Positions 43,653 to 52,461 of a stretch of DNA of 64,000 nucleotides are shown here, one piece after another. Position numbers and translations under genes: made by a program. Position 1 is the stretch's first letter. The number at the start of each line of letters is the position of its first letter. The DNA is taken from NCBI GenBank assembly GCA_021325235.1, contig JAJPHN010000031.1, forward strand, positions 62,001 through 126,000, read 5' to 3'. The notes beneath the pieces were generated by a model that saw only the letters and a program-made list of their open reading frames with translations, made no database searches and was not told where the DNA came from. The DNA comes from Terriglobia bacterium. Lineage in GTDB: Bacteria; Acidobacteriota; Terriglobia; Bryobacterales; Bryobacteraceae.

Positions 43653-44513
43653 TCACGGAGCGCAGTTATCGCCCGTCAAACCGGCGGCCCAGGCAATCGC
43701 GTTGGCGAGTTCTCTGCGATGCAGAGGCTCGTCATACGTAACGGCGGAATGGCCCAGCGCGGAATAGAACGCGCGGCCTTTCCCGACGCAGTGCTTCCAG
43801 ATGATCGGGTGGCTGCCCATGCGAATGTCTTTCCACCACATCTTCGGTTCATACGTGCTCTCGTCCAGAACCGCCAGAACCTTCGCGCCCTGTGCGGCGG
43901 GTGTGTTGGCGAACGAATACCACTCGTCCACGCGGCTCCATTCCGCGGGAAGGCCCTGCATCGTGACGTCGTTCGGTTGAGCGATGCGAATCAGCGCCCG
44001 TTGAAACTGCGGATGCAGAGTGTGGCCCTCGAACTGAGCGCCGATCAAGGTTTCCACATACCAGCGCCATTCATAGCGTGGATCTCCGCCCGCGCCGTGG
44101 ATGCCGACGAAGCCCCCGCCATTCTCGACGTACCGGCGAAACGCCTGCTTTTGCGCGCTTGTCAGCACATCGCCGCTGGTATTGTTCCAAATGGTCGCGT
44201 CAAAGCGGGCGAGATCGCCTGCATTGAAAACGGCTCCGTTTTCGGTAAAGAATGTCGACCAGCCGCGCGATGTTGCGATAGCGGCCAAGGCACGGTTGGC
44301 GGATCTGATGGCGTCGTCGTCGCGGAATCCGTTCGTTTTTGAAAAGATGAGAATGGCTGGATGTGCCGGCTGGGAGGGCAAACCGGGCGGAATGGTTTCG
44401 TAGACATGCCGTCCGTAATAGACGCGATGGAAAACGATGCCGCCGTAGACGGCCGCGATCAGGACCACCGCGGCGAGGGTCAGCAGCAGCCATTTCAGAA
44501 TCTTTCGGATCAC
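43653..44513 (-). CDS. ThuA domain protein, membrane-anchored
   Basis: A 286-aa protein with an N-terminal transmembrane anchor (WLLLTLAAVVLIAAVYGGIVF) and a ThuA-like class I glutamine amidotransferase fold. Family segments are ILIFSKTNGFRDDDAI, FDATIWNNTSGDVLT, GGGFVGIHGAGG and GKGRAFYSALGHSAVTYD. ThuA proteins are linked to trehalose and other sugar utilisation; the activity is not settled. It diverges from the TetR gene over a 68-bp region holding a paired operator-like repeat. Confidence 0.88.
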   Translation of the reverse strand: MIRKILKWLLLTLAAVVLIAAVYGGIVFHRVYYGRHVYETIPPGLPSQPAHPAILIFSKTNGFRDDDAIRSANRALAAIATSRGWSTFFTENGAVFNAGDLARFDATIWNNTSGDVLTSAQKQAFRRYVENGGGFVGIHGAGGDPRYEWRWYVETLIGAQFEGHTLHPQFQRALIRIAQPNDVTMQGLPAEWSRVDEWYSFANTPAAQGAKVLAVLDESTYEPKMWWKDIRMGSHPIIWKHCVGKGRAFYSALGHSAVTYDEPLHRRELANAIAWAAGLTGDNCAP

Positions 44514-44538
44514 GGCCGCTCACTCTGCAAAACAGTAT

Positions 44539-44570
44539 TTGTACACCGTACGAAAATCATGTACACTGTA
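44539..44570 (+). promoter_or_regulatory. Promoter with paired operator-like repeats upstream of tetR
   Basis: GTACACCGTA (44541-44550) and GTACACTGTA (44561-44570) repeat exactly 20 bp apart. Each contains a TACAnTGTA-like palindrome, perfect in the second copy. A -35-like TTGTAC (44539-44544) and -10-like TACACT (44562-44567) with a 17-nt spacer overlap the repeats. The TetR start follows at 44582, and the divergent ThuA start is at 44513, so both could be controlled here. Confidence 0.5.
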
Positions 44571-44581
44571 TCATTCGAAAA

Positions 44582-45349
44582 GTGAGCGCGTCAAATAAAC
44601 CCGGAAAACGGAGCAGATCGAGTTCAACCTGGGACAGGCTGCGCGAAGCGAAGCGCAACGATCTCACGCGCGAGCGGATTGTAGCGGCCGGGATTGGTCT
44701 CGCCGATAAGCATGGCCTGCCAGCTGTTTCAATCCGCAGGATTGCCGCCGAATTGGGTTCGAGTCCGATGGCGCTGTATCATTACGTTCCGAGCAAGCGC
44801 GATCTGTTGAACCTGATCCTCGACGCGCTGAGCGCCGAATTTGAATACCCGGACAGACCCTTCAAGGACTGGCGGAGCACGCTGGTCCACTTTGCGCGCG
44901 AGACGCGGCGGTCGCTGAAACTGCATCCCTGGGCAAGTGCGCTGCGAGCAGCAGATCCCGAGTACGGCCCCGAGTGTATTCGAACGCTCGAGTATCTGCT
45001 CGGCGGCTTATGTGGATTCGGGTTCGACATACGAACGGCAACGCGTGCGCTGGGCGTATTATTTGTCTTTGTCAATGGCTTTGTGGCGGTGGAAACCGGA
45101 CAGGCCGCGGTAGCTTCGCGCAAGAACGGCGGCCAGTTGGTGCCAGCCCGATTTTCGAGCGCCGTCCTCGAAACGGGTAATTTCCCGAATGTCGCCCGGT
45201 TCGTGGCGATTGGCGCCGAACTTCCGGATGACGAGGGATTCGAGCGCGCGCTGAAGTGGATTCTGGACGGAATTGAAGCGGATCTGCCGGCGCGCTTCGC
45301 GGGGCCGCGTATGAACCGGACGGTAAACAGGCAAAAGAGGAGCGCCTGA
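44582..45349 (+). CDS. TetR family transcriptional regulator
   Basis: A ~255-aa repressor. The N-terminal HTH is in LTRERIVAAGIGLADKHGLP, then SIRRIAAELGSSPMALYHYV and PSKRDLLNLILD. The C-terminal domain resembles TetR_C ligand-binding modules of the tetracycline-repressor-like class. GTG 44582 is the start; longer readings run into the divergent ThuA gene. The stop is 5 nt from the sugar isomerase/epimerase gene, so it probably heads the operon and represses it through the upstream paired repeat. Confidence 0.88.
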   Translation: MSASNKPGKRSRSSSTWDRLREAKRNDLTRERIVAAGIGLADKHGLPAVSIRRIAAELGSSPMALYHYVPSKRDLLNLILDALSAEFEYPDRPFKDWRSTLVHFARETRRSLKLHPWASALRAADPEYGPECIRTLEYLLGGLCGFGFDIRTATRALGVLFVFVNGFVAVETGQAAVASRKNGGQLVPARFSSAVLETGNFPNVARFVAIGAELPDDEGFERALKWILDGIEADLPARFAGPRMNRTVNRQKRSA

Positions 45350-45354
45350 AGATC

Positions 45355-46308
45355 ATGGATGCAACAAAGATTTCGCGCAGAAAACTATTGAAAGCGGCAG
45401 GACTGGCGGCAGCTCTTCCGGCCGCACACAGGAGCGGCATCATGATGGCGAAAACAACGAGTGCACCGATCGGGCTCCAACTGTACACGGTTGGCAAAGA
45501 GATGGACGCGGATCCATTCGGCACGCTCAAGCGCGTCGCGGCCGTGGGTTACCAAACGGTGGAGCTGTCGCCCATGGCGAAGGTGCCGCTGGCGGATCTG
45601 AAGAAAGGGCTCGACGATGTCGGGCTTACTAACCCGTCCGGCCACTATCTGCTGCAGGATCTGATGAGCAAGCTCGATCAGAACATCGAAGCGGCCAAGC
45701 AACTGGGGCAGCAATATATGATCGTCACCGTGCCCTGGGTGGCGGATCCTTCGCGCTTTCCAAAGAACCCCGATCCGATGGCGTTTTTTCTTTCGGTGCT
45801 GCAGGGACTGACGCTCGACGACTGGAAGTGGAACGCCGAGCAGTTCAATAAAGTCGGCGAGCAGGTGAAGAAGGCCGGGCTGCAACTCGGCTACCACAAC
45901 CACAACTTCGAGTTCAAATCGTATGGCGCGACAACTGGCTACGACGAATTTCTCCGCCTGACCGATCCGGCGCTAGTAAAGCTGGAACTCGATTGCGGCT
46001 GGATGACCGTAGCCGGGAAGGATCCGGTGGCGTATCTCACGAAATATCCGGATCGCTATCGCCTACTGCACATCAAAGATTTCAAAAAGGGCTTCGCGCC
46101 CACCACCGTCCTGATGAGCAAGGGACCGAATGCGCCGGTGCCGACCGAACTGGGTCGGGGCGCCATCGATTACCGAAAAATTCTGCAGACTGCAAAGGCG
46201 CGACAGATCGAATTCCTGTTTGTAGAGCAGGAGCCGCCGTTCACTGAAATGCCCGCGCTCGAAGCAATCAAAGTAGATTACGATTACCTGAAGAACCTGC
46301 AGGCGTGA
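45355..46308 (+). CDS. Sugar phosphate isomerase/epimerase-like TIM barrel protein
   Basis: A 317-aa xylose-isomerase-like TIM-barrel protein (AP_endonuc_2 fold) with a Tat-type signal (ISRRKLLKAAGLAAALPAA). Core segments are IGLQLYTVGKEM, VAAVGYQTVELS, YHNHNFEF (metal-binding His), ELDCGWMTVAGKD and LLHIKDF. Exported members of this family are frequent in Acidobacteriota and Planctomycetota, often beside sugar dehydrogenases. It lies between the TetR regulator and the cytochrome c/PQQ pair. The substrate is likely a sugar or sugar acid. Confidence 0.9.
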   Translation: MDATKISRRKLLKAAGLAAALPAAHRSGIMMAKTTSAPIGLQLYTVGKEMDADPFGTLKRVAAVGYQTVELSPMAKVPLADLKKGLDDVGLTNPSGHYLLQDLMSKLDQNIEAAKQLGQQYMIVTVPWVADPSRFPKNPDPMAFFLSVLQGLTLDDWKWNAEQFNKVGEQVKKAGLQLGYHNHNFEFKSYGATTGYDEFLRLTDPALVKLELDCGWMTVAGKDPVAYLTKYPDRYRLLHIKDFKKGFAPTTVLMSKGPNAPVPTELGRGAIDYRKILQTAKARQIEFLFVEQEPPFTEMPALEAIKVDYDYLKNLQA

Positions 46309-46321
46309 AGGAGACCAACGA

Positions 46322-47218
46322 GTGAGGCAGGCACATTTTGTTCGCGCATTGAGCGCTCTGCTGTTAGCCGTGTCGCTAAGCGCAGCGCAGGCCGATCAGG
46401 TAGCGGGCGCGGAAAAAGAGAGGAACGCGCAGCAACAAAAGAAGGATCCAACGCAGAAAGAAAAAACGGAAAACGCACTGGCGAATTTGATGGGTGGCCC
46501 GAAGCTGGATCAGGCCGCAGTCGATCGCGGGCGAAAAATCTTCGTGCCGACCTGCGGATTTTGTCACGGCAACGATGCGCATGGCAAGAGCGGGCCCGAC
46601 CTGGTGCGATCGACTCTGGTGCTGCACGACAACAAAGGCGATACGATCGGTCCGGTGATTCACAACGGACGCCCCGACCGTGGCATGCCCGCCTTCCCGT
46701 CCTTGACAACAGATCAGATTGCAGATGTCTCGACGTTTCTGCATTCGCGAGCAGCCGATGTGACCAACCGCTTTGCTTACCAGATCGGCGACGTGGTGAC
46801 CGGCGACGCGCGCAAAGGAGCGGAATTCTTCAAGGGCGAGGGGCACTGCGCGAGCTGTCATTCGACCTCGGGCGATCTGGCGCATATCGCTACCAAGTAT
46901 CAGGCCGTGGAACTGCAGCGGCGTATGTTGTATCCAGCCCCGAATCTGATCGATATGTTTCTCGGGAAAGCGGTCAAGACGGCGCCGATCAAGGTGACCG
47001 TGCACACCGCATCGGGCGAGGAGGTGAGCGGAACGCTCGATCACATCGATGAATTCACCGTTTCGCTGCACGATGCTGCCGGCTGGTACCGTTCGTTCTC
47101 GCGCGAAACCGCAAAAGTGGACGTACAGGATCCCCGGGCCGCGCACGAGGCGCTGCTACCCAAGTACACAGACGATGACATGCACAATCTGCTTGCTTAC
47201 CTGGAGACCTTGAAATGA
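46322..47218 (+). CDS. Dihaem cytochrome c
   Basis: A 298-aa exported cytochrome with signal peptide (ALSALLLAVSLSAAQA), a Lys/Gln-rich linker and two haem-binding sites: CGFCH (~77-81) and CASCH (~176-180). A candidate axial Met lies in RGMPAFPSL. The region around VTVHTASGEEVSGTLDHIDE adds a small beta-domain between the second haem and the C-terminus. It begins with GTG 13 nt after the TIM-barrel gene and overlaps the PQQ gene by 4 nt. It is the likely electron acceptor of the PQQ dehydrogenase. Confidence 0.93.
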   Translation: MRQAHFVRALSALLLAVSLSAAQADQVAGAEKERNAQQQKKDPTQKEKTENALANLMGGPKLDQAAVDRGRKIFVPTCGFCHGNDAHGKSGPDLVRSTLVLHDNKGDTIGPVIHNGRPDRGMPAFPSLTTDQIADVSTFLHSRAADVTNRFAYQIGDVVTGDARKGAEFFKGEGHCASCHSTSGDLAHIATKYQAVELQRRMLYPAPNLIDMFLGKAVKTAPIKVTVHTASGEEVSGTLDHIDEFTVSLHDAAGWYRSFSRETAKVDVQDPRAAHEALLPKYTDDDMHNLLAYLETLK

Positions 47219-48789
47219 AGCGCGCTCTACTGGCATTGGTGCTGCTCGCTCCACTCGCGCAACATGCTCAGCAACTGCCGCCCGATGCGCTGCTCAAAGG
47301 CCAGAATGGCTCGTGGCCGACTTACAATGGCGATTACTCGGGGAAGCGCTTCAGCCCGCTGAAGCAGATCAATTCGTCGAATGTCGCTGCCTTATCGACC
47401 GCCTGGGTTTATCATGCGACGAACTACGGCGCCGGCGGATTCGGCGCAGTTATCAAATCGACCCCGCTCGAAGTCAATGGCGTGCTCTATTTCACGATGC
47501 CGGACAACGTCTGGGCGGTGGATGCGCGCAGTGGGCGCGAGATCTGGCATTTCAAATATCCGCCGAATGAGGGCGGACACATCGGCCAGCGAGGGGTAGC
47601 GATGTGGGGCGACTGGCTGTATTTCGAAACTCCGGATTGCAATTTGATTTCGCTCAATGCGAAAGATGGAAAAGAGCGCTGGCGCAAGCAGATTGCAGAC
47701 GTGAAGCTGGAGTACTTCTGCACGGTGTCCCCGCTCGTAGTGGGCAATCACATCGTTACCGGCGTGGGCGGCGATTCGCTGGATAATCCGGGATATCTGG
47801 AATCGCGTGATCCGGAGACGGGCGAAGTGCAGTGGCATTGGAATACGGAGCCGGCCAAAGGCGAGCCCGGTTCGGAGTCGTGGCCCAACGACGATGCGCG
47901 CAGTCATGGCGGCGGAATGACGTGGATGACGGGCACCTACGATCCCGAACTGCACCTGCTCTACTGGGGTACCGGCAATCCCAATCCGGTGCACGCGGGC
48001 GAGGCGCGTAAAGGCGACAATCTGTGGACCTGTTCCATCGTGGCGCTGAATGTCGATACGGGCAAAATGGCGTGGGGCTACCAGGTCTCGCCCCACGATA
48101 CGCACGATTGGGATGCGGTGCAGACGCCGATTTTGTTCGATGCCGAATTTCAGGGTCGTCCGCGCAAGCTGCTCGCACAGGCAAGCCGTAATGGTTTCTT
48201 CTTTGTCCTGGATCGCACCAATGGCGAACATCTGCTGACTGCTCCTTTCATCAAGAGCAACTGGAGCATGGGCATCAACGCGAAGGGACAGCCGATTCCC
48301 GATCCGAAGAAGGAGCCAGCGCGCAACGGCACGCTCGTTTCCCCGAGCTCGAACGGAGCCTCGAACTGGTTTGCGCCAACCTTCGATCCCGAGACGAGTT
48401 TGTTTTATGTCGTGGCTTCGCAAAGCTACAGCGTCTTTTATCTCACCGCGGAAGGCAAAGCGGAGGGCTTCGCGGGGCGCGACGATTTTCTCAATTTCCC
48501 TGGCACCATCAAAGCCATCGATTATCGCTCTGGCGAGATCAAGTGGACACACGATATCGGCTCGATGGGGCCGGGACTGCTGACCACGGCAGGCAACCTG
48601 CTGTTTACCGGAGACAGCTCCGCGCATTTCATCGCTCTCGATCCGGCCACCGGTAAGACGCTGTGGCACGCCGGTATCGGCGCAAATCAGACGAATGGCG
48701 CGATTACGTATGAGCTGGATGGGAAACAGTACGTGGTGGTCGGAGCCGGCGATAGTCTGGTGGCGTTTCGTCTGGACAAGAGCGAATAA
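47215..48789 (+). CDS. PQQ-dependent dehydrogenase
   Basis: A 524-aa periplasmic quinoprotein with signal peptide (LLALVLLAPLAQHAQQ) and the eight-bladed PQQ propeller. Motifs are WPTYNGDYSGKRFSPLKQI, VWAVDARSGREIWHF, YWGTGNPNPV (metal Asn) and PHDTHDWDAVQTP (catalytic Asp). The second Asp two residues later (D-W-D) is the position that marks lanthanide-using enzymes of the XoxF/PedH type; this is inference from motif alignment. There is no vicinal CC pair. The substrate is probably an alcohol or sugar. It is the last gene of the tetR-isomerase-cytochrome operon. Confidence 0.93.
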   Translation: MKRALLALVLLAPLAQHAQQLPPDALLKGQNGSWPTYNGDYSGKRFSPLKQINSSNVAALSTAWVYHATNYGAGGFGAVIKSTPLEVNGVLYFTMPDNVWAVDARSGREIWHFKYPPNEGGHIGQRGVAMWGDWLYFETPDCNLISLNAKDGKERWRKQIADVKLEYFCTVSPLVVGNHIVTGVGGDSLDNPGYLESRDPETGEVQWHWNTEPAKGEPGSESWPNDDARSHGGGMTWMTGTYDPELHLLYWGTGNPNPVHAGEARKGDNLWTCSIVALNVDTGKMAWGYQVSPHDTHDWDAVQTPILFDAEFQGRPRKLLAQASRNGFFFVLDRTNGEHLLTAPFIKSNWSMGINAKGQPIPDPKKEPARNGTLVSPSSNGASNWFAPTFDPETSLFYVVASQSYSVFYLTAEGKAEGFAGRDDFLNFPGTIKAIDYRSGEIKWTHDIGSMGPGLLTTAGNLLFTGDSSAHFIALDPATGKTLWHAGIGANQTNGAITYELDGKQYVVVGAGDSLVAFRLDKSE

Positions 48790-48798
48790 AAAAACAAC

Positions 48799-49782
48799 TC
48801 AGCTCTGCGGAAGCGCGAGCGATCCGTCAGTGGCGGCAGGCGTGCTGACCGGTTCGACAGGATAGCCGAGATCGCGCCACGCTTCGAATCCGCCCGCAAG
48901 AGGACGCACTCGATGGATTCCGGCGCGCTTGAGCTGCAGCGCCACACGGGCGCTGGTGGCCTCGTTCGGTCAAGTGCAATAAAGAATGATCTGCTGGCTC
49001 TCGGGTATTTCGTGCGAGCGCGAGGTAAGCTCTTCAGGCCGCAGAATTCGCGCGCCCGCAATTTTTAATCCCTCTCGCTCGATATCCGACGGGTGCCGAA
49101 GATCGATGACTGCCACTGCTTCGGCAGCTTCGAGTAAAGCGCGCGCTTCCTGCGGTGTGACGCGATTGATGCGCAACTTGCGGAAGAAGAGGCGCCGCTG
49201 AATGTACTTGAACCCGATGTACAGGGCGATAAGAGCGAGAAACAATACGCCAGCACGGCGGCCGAACAATCCCAGAGCTGCGATCAGTGCATCGATCTGG
49301 CGGTGAAAGATGCGGCCGAGCAGGAGATACGAGCTGATCCAGAGCGTGCATCCTGCGGCATCGGCGAGCAAGAAACGCGCATACGGCAACTTACTGACGC
49401 CGGCAAGGCAGGCTGAAGCGATCCCTAACCCGGGCACGAATTTTGCAAACAAGAATGCGCCCGCGCCGCGCCTGCCGAAAGCGGTTTCGGTCTTTCTCAC
49501 GCAGGTATCCGGCTCGAGGGCGAGTTTGCACAATAACTTCAGGACCGAGCGGCCCTTCCGGCGTCCGAGTTCATACCAAACTGTGTCGCCCAGGACGGCC
49601 GCGATCACAGCCGCAAGCAGCGACGAAACGAAATGATTCTGATGGTTGCCGATAGTTGCTCCCATCAGCAGAAACACTGGATCGGCGGGCAGCGGCAGTC
49701 CGGCGGACACCGCGAGCGTATAGACGAACAAGAACAGATACCCGTGGCGGAGGAGCAGATAGTGGAGCGAGAGCCAGTGCAT
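48799..49782 (-). CDS. DedA family protein fused to rhodanese domain, with in-frame UGA (candidate selenoprotein)
   Basis: The first ~200 residues form a DedA/SNARE-associated membrane domain (LAVSAGLPLPADPVFLLMG, FAKFVPGLGIASACLAGV). A C-terminal rhodanese domain follows (VAVIDLRHPSDIEREGL). The frame meets TGA at 48970-48972 (residue 271), right after QQIILYCT, where homologues as I recall them have Cys. It then continues through PNEATSARVALQLKRAG and VRPLAGGFEAWRDLGYPVE to a normal TGA at 48799-48801. A perfect hairpin lies 21 nt (to its loop) after the UGA. If the UGA is read, the protein has 327 aa; if not, it is a truncated 270-aa product. ATG 49782 precedes the DedA opening HWLSLHYLLLRHGY. 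Confidence 0.75.
48937..48955 (-). other. SECIS-like hairpin downstream of an in-frame UGA
   Basis: On the transcript CAGCGCC, loop CGUGU, GGCGCUG: a perfect 7-bp stem with a 5-nt loop whose second base is G. The apical loop starts 21 nt after the UGA. As I recall the bacterial SECIS consensus (upper stem of 4-16 bp, loop of 3-14 nt with G in the first two positions, 16-37 nt from the UGA), all terms are met. The stretch is also coding, as bacterial SECIS elements are. Confidence 0.5.
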
Positions 49783-49870
49783 CTGAACCACAGGATACAG
49801 GCGCGCTCGCCGCTTCTCGCAAAATCGTGAGAAGCTCTTTGTGAAACGGCAGCGACAAAGGAAAACTTGG

Positions 49871-50179
49871 ATGGCCGATATTAAGAGAGCACGAATGGCG
49901 CTCGTGCAATGGATTCTGGAAGGCCCCGGACACGCATTGGCCACAGAACGAGGCGCCGCTTTTGCAAACGCCGGACTGGCAGGACCGCTAGCAAGTCTGG
50001 TCGATAAAGTTGCGAAGTGTTCCTACAAGATCACGGACGAAGACATAGCGGGTGCAAAGGCAGCGGGCCGGAGCGAAGATCAGCTCTTCGAGCTGATCGT
50101 GTGTGCGGCGACCGGCCAAGCCGCGCGGCAGTATGACACGGCGCTCGCTGCGCTCGATGCCGCAGCCGATCAGGAGTAA
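49871..50179 (+). CDS. AhpD/CMD-like small protein
   Basis: A ~102-aa helical protein. The segment KCSYKITDEDIAGAKAAGRS and EDQLFELIVCAATGQAARQY resemble the carboxymuconolactone decarboxylase/AhpD fold (SEDQLFELVV... type), but it lacks the CxxC pair. ATG 49871 has AAGGAAA ~10 nt upstream. It is followed after 2 nt by a full CxxC-bearing CMD protein, so the two are co-expressed and may form a heteromer. It diverges from the DedA gene. Confidence 0.75.
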   Translation: MADIKRARMALVQWILEGPGHALATERGAAFANAGLAGPLASLVDKVAKCSYKITDEDIAGAKAAGRSEDQLFELIVCAATGQAARQYDTALAALDAAADQE

Positions 50180-50181
50180 GC

Positions 50182-50757
50182 ATGCGCCTCGCAATCCTGG
50201 ATCACGGACACAGCGCCGGAACGAAGGTACTGTTTGCGCTGATTCGCATAGCTTCAAGGCAACCGGTGCTGGATGTGATCAAGCTCGCAAAGTACCGGCC
50301 GGACTTTCTTCGTCTACAGGAGATTACGCACGAGGCGATGCGCGGACCATCAACGTGGTCGATCGCTGATCGTGAACTGATGGCAGCCTTCGTGGCCAAA
50401 AGCAATCAATGTGAGTGGTGCACGAGAGCGCATTCGGCTGTGGCAGCACGAGCCTCGCAAGATCGGGACCGCATAGCGGCCGTGCTGTCGGATCTGGAAT
50501 CTGCACCCATCGAAGACGCTTTGCGCGCTACCCTTCGGATGCTCGGAAGGCTGACTCGCGAACACTCGGTTACGCCGGACGACATGCGCGCCTTACTCGC
50601 GAGCGGTGTTTCGCGCGAGCAGATCGAGGATGCGCTGGCCGTGTGTTTTGCCTTCAACATTACCGCGCGTCTGGCGAACGCGTTTGGCTTTGCGATGCCC
50701 ACCGCAGCGGCCTTCGAGAGTGGAGCAAAGTACCTGCTCGCGCGAGGTTACCGATGA
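50182..50757 (+). CDS. Carboxymuconolactone decarboxylase family protein (AhpD-like)
   Basis: A 191-aa AhpD-fold protein with the redox-type motif QCEWCTRAHS (CxxC followed three residues later by His), the signature of AhpD-like thiol peroxidase/adaptor proteins. The helical pattern LRATLRMLGRLTREH, then VTPDDMRALLASGVS and CFAFNITARLANAFGF completes the domain. It probably reduces peroxides or disulfides in the cytoplasm. It shares an operon with the small CMD-like gene before it. Confidence 0.88.
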   Translation: MRLAILDHGHSAGTKVLFALIRIASRQPVLDVIKLAKYRPDFLRLQEITHEAMRGPSTWSIADRELMAAFVAKSNQCEWCTRAHSAVAARASQDRDRIAAVLSDLESAPIEDALRATLRMLGRLTREHSVTPDDMRALLASGVSREQIEDALAVCFAFNITARLANAFGFAMPTAAAFESGAKYLLARGYR

Positions 50758-50770
50758 TTGGTGTTCCGGG

Positions 50771-52444
50771 TTAGAGTACCGGAGAATCGTTGCCGAGCAT
50801 GGCGTGCCGGATCAGGCGGATGGGCACTCCGCCCTGCTGCATAAACGTATTGTGAAACTGCTCGAGCGAGAACCTATCGCCCATTTTGGCGCGGTAATCC
50901 TGGCGCAGCTTCATGATCTCGAGTTTGCCGAGCGTGTAAACAAGATAGGTCGGATCCGAAGTGCCGCGCTTGGTTTCGCGCGTCGAATAATCGCGCGACA
51001 TGTAGCCTTCCTTCATGAAGAATTCGATTCCCTGCTCGTAGGAGCGCTTGCCGGTGTGCATTTCGATGCCGACGATGTAGCGGCAATTGCGCAGCAGAGC
51101 ATCGAGCAGCTGGCCGACTTTCAATTCCGGATCGTCCTTGCCATATCCCTGGTCGATCATCATCTGCTCGCAGTAATGCGCCCATCCTTCCACGTTCGAA
51201 TTCGACTGAATCAGTTTGCGAACTTTCGACTGCACTTTCTGGAACCACAGCAATTGCACATAATGCCCTGGATAGGCCTCGTGAATGGCAGTGCTCTCGA
51301 TTGTGCCGCGATTGAATGCTGTCATGAATTCTTCGACGCGCTCGTGCGGCCAGTTCTTTTCGGGCAGCGTGACGTTGAAGAACGCCTCGGTGGCAACTTT
51401 CTCATACGGACCCGGGGTGTCCATTGACGCAGTAGTCAGGGCGCGCATAAACGGCGGCGTCTCTTCGAGAATGGGCCGTATCGTGGAAGGAACGGTGATG
51501 ATGCGGTGCTCGTTGATGAAATCGATCAGGCCGGAGAACGTGTTGCGGAACGTCTGCAAAAGCTGATCGGGCGCGGGATGGTCCTGCTCAAATTTCGCGG
51601 CGATCTGCTGTGGTGTCTTGCTCGGATCGATGGACTTGCATAAAGCGACCAGCTTGCGCTGATTCTCGTGCAGATTGTCGTAGCCGATTTGCAGTAGCCG
51701 ATCGAGCGGCAGATCGACCATCTCCTCATACTTCACTTTGTTGTGGTAATTTTCGGCGCCGATGCGAAAATCGCCATGCGAGCGCGGCAGCACATCGGCC
51801 CGCACCCATTGCTCGTAGCGCTTCAACTCGTCGATCGCGGCCTGATTCGTTTGTTTGAACTCGTCAAATAGAGCCCGATCCGTAACGTCCTTAAACGCAT
51901 CCGGCACATCGTTTGCGAAAAATGACTGGATGCCCGGCAACTGCTCGAGCGCTACTTCGGTATAGATCTGCGGCGGATTTTTCAAGTTTGCACGCGCCGC
52001 TGCGAAGACCTGCGGAAACTGCTTCTCGCGCGCAATCACATCACGCAAGCGCTCTTCGGGGGGAGCGAATTTTCGGCTGATCAATCCGAAAATGGAACCT
52101 GTCACCCCACTCGAATAGTCGTCGGGATTCTTTTCCCAGCTGCGTATATCGCGCAGATTCACCAGCTCGGCGTGCAGGTGCGAAATCATCCAGTCGCGGT
52201 CGCCCGATTGTGGCTCTTTCTCAAAAAGCGGTAGGTACTTCTCGGAAAGCGCGATGCGTTTCTCTATTCCTGCGCGCGAATAATCCTCCAACTGCGCATC
52301 GTAGGGATGATGGAAACCGGCCGCGGTTGCCTGGCTCGGCTGCAAAGCAAAACTTTCGTCGAAATATCGGTCGACGAGACTGTCGAAGTGGGAAGCGGCG
52401 GACATGATGGTAGCGCCTGCCAGCAGCAGCGCGGCGATTTTCAT
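50771..52444 (-). CDS. Exported DUF885 family protein
   Basis: A ~557-aa exported protein of DUF885. ATG 52444 gives a signal peptide ([18 protein letters not shown]). The family core is in the C-terminal half: [15 protein letters not shown], a HExxxGH-type metal-binding signature, together with [16 protein letters not shown] and [15 protein letters not shown]. The fold resembles gluzincin peptidases, so a periplasmic carboxypeptidase-type activity is plausible but unproven. It diverges from tyrS with only 17 bp between start codons. Confidence 0.9.
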   Translation of the reverse strand: MKIAALLLAGATIMSAASHFDSLVDRYFDESFALQPSQATAAGFHHPYDAQLEDYSRAGIEKRIALSEKYLPLFEKEPQSGDRDWMISHLHAELVNLRDIRSWEKNPDDYSSGVTGSIFGLISRKFAPPEERLRDVIAREKQFPQVFAAARANLKNPPQIYTEVALEQLPGIQSFFANDVPDAFKDVTDRALFDEFKQTNQAAIDELKRYEQWVRADVLPRSHGDFRIGAENYHNKVKYEEMVDLPLDRLLQIGYDNLHENQRKLVALCKSIDPSKTPQQIAAKFEQDHPAPDQLLQTFRNTFSGLIDFINEHRIITVPSTIRPILEETPPFMRALTTASMDTPGPYEKVATEAFFNVTLPEKNWPHERVEEFMTAFNRGTIESTAIHEAYPGHYVQLLWFQKVQSKVRKLIQSNSNVEGWAHYCEQMMIDQGYGKDDPELKVGQLLDALLRNCRYIVGIEMHTGKRSYEQGIEFFMKEGYMSRDYSTRETKRGTSDPTYLVYTLGKLEIMKLRQDYRAKMGDRFSLEQFHNTFMQQGGVPIRLIRHAMLGNDSPVL

Positions 52445-52461
52445 GTCGTCATTATAAGGAT

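Noticed and set aside
47392-48669. 425-codon minus-strand frame opposite the PQQ dehydrogenase
   Set aside because: Antisense shadow of a clear quinoprotein gene.
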